A DNA stretch of 36,284 nucleotides, taken from NCBI RefSeq assembly GCF_008629675.1, contig NZ_VWOX01000030.1, forward strand, positions 1 through 36,284. Direction: 5' to 3'. The DNA is from Roseiconus nitratireducens. Its GTDB lineage: Bacteria > Planctomycetota > Planctomycetia > Pirellulales > Pirellulaceae. The number at the start of each line of letters is the position of its first letter. Position 1 is the first letter of the stretch. Under the pieces are notes generated by a model. That model did no database searches. It saw only the letters and a list, made by a program, of their open reading frames with translations, and had not been told where the DNA came from. Of this stretch, positions 33,856 through 36,284 are shown in pieces. Made by a program: the position numbers and the translations under genes.

Positions 33856-34332
33856 TCACCACGCGAAGTGGGCAAACGCCTTGTTGGCATCCGCCATACG
33901 GTGGGTGTTTTCGCGTTTGGTGTAGGCGACACCTTCTTTCTTGTACCCGGCCAAAATTTCGTCGGCCAGCTTCAAGTGCATCGGGCGTCCTTTCTTGTCG
34001 CGGACAGCGTCCAACAACCAGCGAATCGCCAAGCTTTGCTGCCGAGCCCGATTGACCTGCATCGGAACCTGGTAGCTGGCACCACCGACCCGCTTACTGC
34101 GGACTTCGATGTAAGGCTTGATGTTCTCGACGGCTTGCTCGAAAACCTCGATCGGAGCCAAATCTTCCGACTCGCCGCGTCGTGAGATCTCTTCCAACGC
34201 GTCGTAGAAAACTTTCTGTGCGACGGTCTTCTTTCCGTCGAGCATCAAGCAGTTGATGAACTTACTGGCAAGCAACGAATTGTGGCGTGGGTCGCCCTTG
34301 AGTTGCTTTTTGCTGGAGGTGATCCGTCCCAT
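33856..34332 (-). CDS. rpsG: 30S ribosomal protein S7
   Basis: The 158-residue product starts at ATG 34332 (MGRITSSKKQLKGDPRHNS). The upstream open frame to 34443 has no S7 residues. Family motifs include INCLMLDGKKTVAQKVFYDAL, the conserved VENIKPYIEVRSKRVGGASYQVP, and RARQQSLAIRWLLDA. The tail TKRENTHRMADANKAFAHF completes the usual 155-160 residue length. S7 nucleates the 3' major domain of 16S rRNA. It lies downstream of rpsL on the same strand and is followed by an intrinsic terminator. Confidence 0.97.
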   Translation of the reverse strand: MGRITSSKKQLKGDPRHNSLLASKFINCLMLDGKKTVAQKVFYDALEEISRRGESEDLAPIEVFEQAVENIKPYIEVRSKRVGGASYQVPMQVNRARQQSLAIRWLLDAVRDKKGRPMHLKLADEILAGYKKEGVAYTKRENTHRMADANKAFAHFAW

Positions 34333-34446
34333 TTCGAAATTGAACTTTAAGGTGTCTTCAGGTGGAAGTGATGCCAAGCAATGCCCAGGCAACCGAAAGC
34401 CGGCGCGACCCGATGGACGCGCGACCCGACGGCGGGGCGACAAATA

Positions 34447-34812
34447 CTACTTCTTGGCCCCGTAGCGGCTGCGGGATCGCTTGCGTCCGTCGACACCCAA
34501 TGCGTCGCGGCTTCCGCGAACGACTTGGTAACGAACACCTGGCAAGTCACGCACACGACCGCCGCGAACCAGCACGATCGAGTGTTCTTGCAAGTTGTGC
34601 CCTTCGCCGGGGATGTAAACCGTCACTTCCTTGCCATTGCTCAACTTGACCCGCGAGATCTTCCGAAGCGCCGAGTTGGGCTTCTTGGGGGTCATGGTAC
34701 GAACCTGCAAGCAAACACCCTGTTTCTGGGGACATTTCTCCAGAACGGGCGACTTACTTTGACTTTTCTTCAGCTTGCGTCGCTTGCGGACGAGTTGGTT
34801 GATGGTTGGCAT
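34447..34812 (-). CDS. rpsL: 30S ribosomal protein S12
   Basis: The 121-residue product starts at ATG 34812 (MPTINQLVRKRRK). Universal motifs are CPQKQGVCLQVRTMTPKKPNS, NGKEVTVYIPGEGHNLQEHS and GGRVRDLPGVRYQVVRG. S12 sits at the decoding centre. Lys43 (TPKKPNS) is conserved, but residue 88 is Arg (codon CGT at 34549-34551), where E. coli and most bacteria have Lys. The gene is first in an rpsL-rpsG unit, with a promoter about 55-80 bp upstream of the start. rpsG begins 114 bp downstream. Confidence 0.97.
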   Translation of the reverse strand: MPTINQLVRKRRKLKKSQSKSPVLEKCPQKQGVCLQVRTMTPKKPNSALRKISRVKLSNGKEVTVYIPGEGHNLQEHSIVLVRGGRVRDLPGVRYQVVRGSRDALGVDGRKRSRSRYGAKK

Positions 34813-34865
34813 GGAGTGTTTTGGTTCGCTATTTTTCCGTAAATTGCCTTTCGGGGAAGCGTGCC

Positions 34866-34893
34866 AGTATCGGGCCGCGTCCATTGGTGTCAA
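34866..34893 (-). promoter_or_regulatory. Sigma70-type promoter of rpsL-rpsG
   Basis: On the minus strand, a perfect TTGACA (34888-34893) is followed after 16 bp by GATACT (34866-34871), four of six matches to TATAAT. Initiation would fall near 34859, leaving a leader of about 47 nt before the rpsL ATG. Confidence 0.65.
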
Positions 34894-35001
34894 GGGCTGA
34901 TGAGGATTCGGAGCGGAAACCTTGCCGGGCCGGCGCCGTCGACGGCCACGACCGACCGGCGGGGTCGGCCGGCCGGCTCAACGCGACCGCGTCTCACCCA
35001 T

Positions 35002-35070
35002 CACTTCCCGTTCCCTCCGGGCTCCGGGAGGTTCGCGGAGGAACTTGCGACGCCGCCGGCAGGGACGCGG
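35002..35070. repeat. GC-rich palindromic dispersed repeat, copy 2 (diverged)
   Basis: It shares the core TTCGCGGAGGAACTTGCGACG and the flanking CCCTCC/GGGAGG arms with the copy at 28881-28944, with scattered substitutions. It lies in the rpsL-tsaD gap. Confidence 0.6.
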
Positions 35071-35196
35071 CGAGAACAGTTGCTTCTGGTGCGGAAACCG
35101 ATGCCCGAACGCAGGGCGAAACGGCCTCCAGGCCCCGTTTCACCGATCAAGCCGGCCTTCTCGACCTCCGCCGCCCAAGTTCGTACCTTACGCCCC

Positions 35197-36219
35197 ATGC
35201 CCATCCTGACCATCGAATCGACCTGCGACGAAACCGCGGCCGCCGTGATCTCCGATTCCGGTGAGGTGCTGGGGGAATGCGTGGCGACCCAGGAAGCGTT
35301 GCACGAACGCTTTGGCGGCGTGGTGCCGGAGGTTGCCGCCCGAGCCCATGTCGAGCGGATCTTGCCGGTCATCGACACCGCTCTGACGCAAGCCGGCCTG
35401 ACCGGCGATCAATTGGACGCCGTTGCTGTCGCCGATCGTCCCGGGCTGGCCGGTTCGCTTCTGGTCGGCGTCGTTGCTGCCAAGACCTTGGCCGTTGCGT
35501 GGCACAAACCGCTGGTCGCGGTGAACCACCTGCATGCCCACCTCTATGCCTGTCAGTTGTCGGTGGACTTTCCCGTCTATCCCTGTATCGGGCTGGTCGT
35601 CAGCGGCGGCCACACCAGCCTGTATCGCTGCCAGTCTCCGCTGGACCTGGAATACCTGGGCGGCACGATCGACGACGCCGCCGGCGAAGCGTTCGATAAG
35701 GTCGGGGCCATGCTGCAACTGGGGTTCCCGGGCGGGCCCGCCGTTTCGCGATTGGCGGTCCAAGGTGACCCCAAGGCATACGACTACCCACGTTCAATGA
35801 TTCGGGAACCGGGCTATCGATTCAGTTTTAGCGGACTGAAGACAGCGGTACGCTACAGCATCGCCGAACCGGGAGTCCGTGACTTTTCGGACATTGATCT
35901 TTCCGAACAAGCCAAAGCCGATATCTGCGCTTCGTTCCAGGCCGCCGTCGTCGATGTTCTGGTCGCCAAAAGCCGACGCGCGGTCGACCAGTACGACGCC
36001 AAGTACCTGATCGTCGGCGGCGGCGTTGCCGCCAATCCGGCCTTGCGACAGGCTCTGCAGGTAGCCGCCGATGAAGACGGATTCCAACTGGTGATCGCGC
36101 CGATGAAGCTGTGCACCGACAACGCGGTGATGGGGGCGATCGCGTTGGAGAAAATGAAACGCGACGAATACGCCGGGCTGGACTTGGATATCACGTCCGG
36201 CCTGCAACGCGGATTCTAG
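35197..36219 (+). CDS. tsaD: TsaD, tRNA N6-threonylcarbamoyladenosine (t6A) transferase subunit
   Basis: The 340-residue product starts at ATG 35197 (MPILTIESTCDETAAAV), matching the family length and N-terminus. The frame is open further upstream without family residues. The ASKHA-fold cues are ESTCDETAAA, VVPEVAARAHVERILP, VNHLHAHLYA (metal ligands His111 and His115), CIGLVVSGGHTSLY and GGTIDDAAGEAFDKVGAML. Also present are LIVGGGVAANPALRQAL and the third metal ligand, Asp308, in CTDNAVMG. With TsaB, TsaC and TsaE it makes t6A37 in ANN-decoding tRNAs; those partners are not in the window. A palindromic repeat follows 16 bp after the stop. Confidence 0.96.
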   Translation: MPILTIESTCDETAAAVISDSGEVLGECVATQEALHERFGGVVPEVAARAHVERILPVIDTALTQAGLTGDQLDAVAVADRPGLAGSLLVGVVAAKTLAVAWHKPLVAVNHLHAHLYACQLSVDFPVYPCIGLVVSGGHTSLYRCQSPLDLEYLGGTIDDAAGEAFDKVGAMLQLGFPGGPAVSRLAVQGDPKAYDYPRSMIREPGYRFSFSGLKTAVRYSIAEPGVRDFSDIDLSEQAKADICASFQAAVVDVLVAKSRRAVDQYDAKYLIVGGGVAANPALRQALQVAADEDGFQLVIAPMKLCTDNAVMGAIALEKMKRDEYAGLDLDITSGLQRGF

Positions 36220-36235
36220 GCCGGAAAAGGGGACG

Positions 36236-36284
36236 GGGGTCAATAGTGCGAAGCACCCGAAGGGCCGTTCCGGCTATTGACCCC
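36236..36284. repeat. REP-like palindromic element at right edge
   Basis: Outer arms GGGGTCAATAG (36236-36246) and CTATTGACCCC (36274-36284) are perfect complements. Inside is a GTGC-GAA-GCAC hairpin (36246-36256) and a second imperfect CCGAA/TTCCGG stem. The upstream AAAAGGGGACGG suggests that the stem extends beyond the window. A terminator role for tsaD is possible. Confidence 0.6.

Larger units (their letters stand above)
34813..35196. other. Divergent intergenic region between rpsL and tsaD
   Basis: This 384-bp stretch holds the rpsL promoter (34866-34893) and a degraded copy of the GC-rich repeat (35002-35070). The tsaD frame is open back to 34861, but the residues are Arg/Pro/Gly rich, include the repeat, and are not family-like. 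No clear tsaD promoter was read. Confidence 0.45.

Noticed and set aside
34861..35196. N-terminal extension of TsaD by 112 residues
   Set aside because: The family N-terminus begins exactly at 35197. The extension is low complexity and contains the dispersed repeat.

Overview
The window looks like a chromosomal segment of a planctomycete, probably a Pirellulaceae member close to Rhodopirellula. This rests on gene content, not on a search. The content includes a giant LEPR-XLL/DUF4347 surface protein, a Pup-ligase-family protein with membrane segments, an M50 protease fused to an adaptor domain, an EF-G resembling the spirochaete/planctomycete type, moderately high GC, and dispersed GC-rich palindromic repeats. 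All protein-family calls come from reading motifs in the translated sequence.

Region 1 (1-11.6 kb) is the accessory, most unusual part. A very large surface or secreted protein runs off the left edge on the minus strand. Divergent from it are four plus-strand genes: a TolC-type outer-membrane factor, a HlyD-type periplasmic adaptor, a GAF-transmembrane-HlyD protein, and a PqqD-like/M50 metalloprotease/HlyD fusion. The last three are almost contiguous. They look like an export or maturation apparatus with no ABC ATPase, plausibly serving the giant protein. A receiver/HD-GYP protein (predicted cyclic-di-GMP phosphodiesterase) follows.

Region 2 (11.9-16.2 kb) holds a CoA-disulfide-reductase-type flavoprotein with a C-terminal rhodanese domain. 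It is convergent with a feoA-feoB ferrous iron uptake operon, which has a readable promoter and Fur-box-like operator.

Region 3 (16.4-23.7 kb) is core information processing: a secreted PQQ-type beta-propeller protein, the primary sigma factor rpoD and the primase dnaG on the minus strand. On the plus strand lies a membrane protein that appears to be a catalytically dead site-2 protease.

Region 4 (23.9-31.5 kb) has a cysteine-rich probable lipoprotein, an M24 aminopeptidase translationally coupled to a MogA-type molybdopterin protein, a Dop/PafA-family protein with an inserted membrane segment, a four-domain S1 RNA-binding protein and a small conserved hypothetical.

Region 5 (31.6-36.3 kb) is a partial str cluster on the minus strand: rpsL and rpsG with a promoter, then an intrinsic terminator, then fusA, with no tuf. 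It is followed by divergent tsaD and a palindromic repeat at the right edge. No tRNA, rRNA, CRISPR array, insertion sequence or prophage gene was seen.
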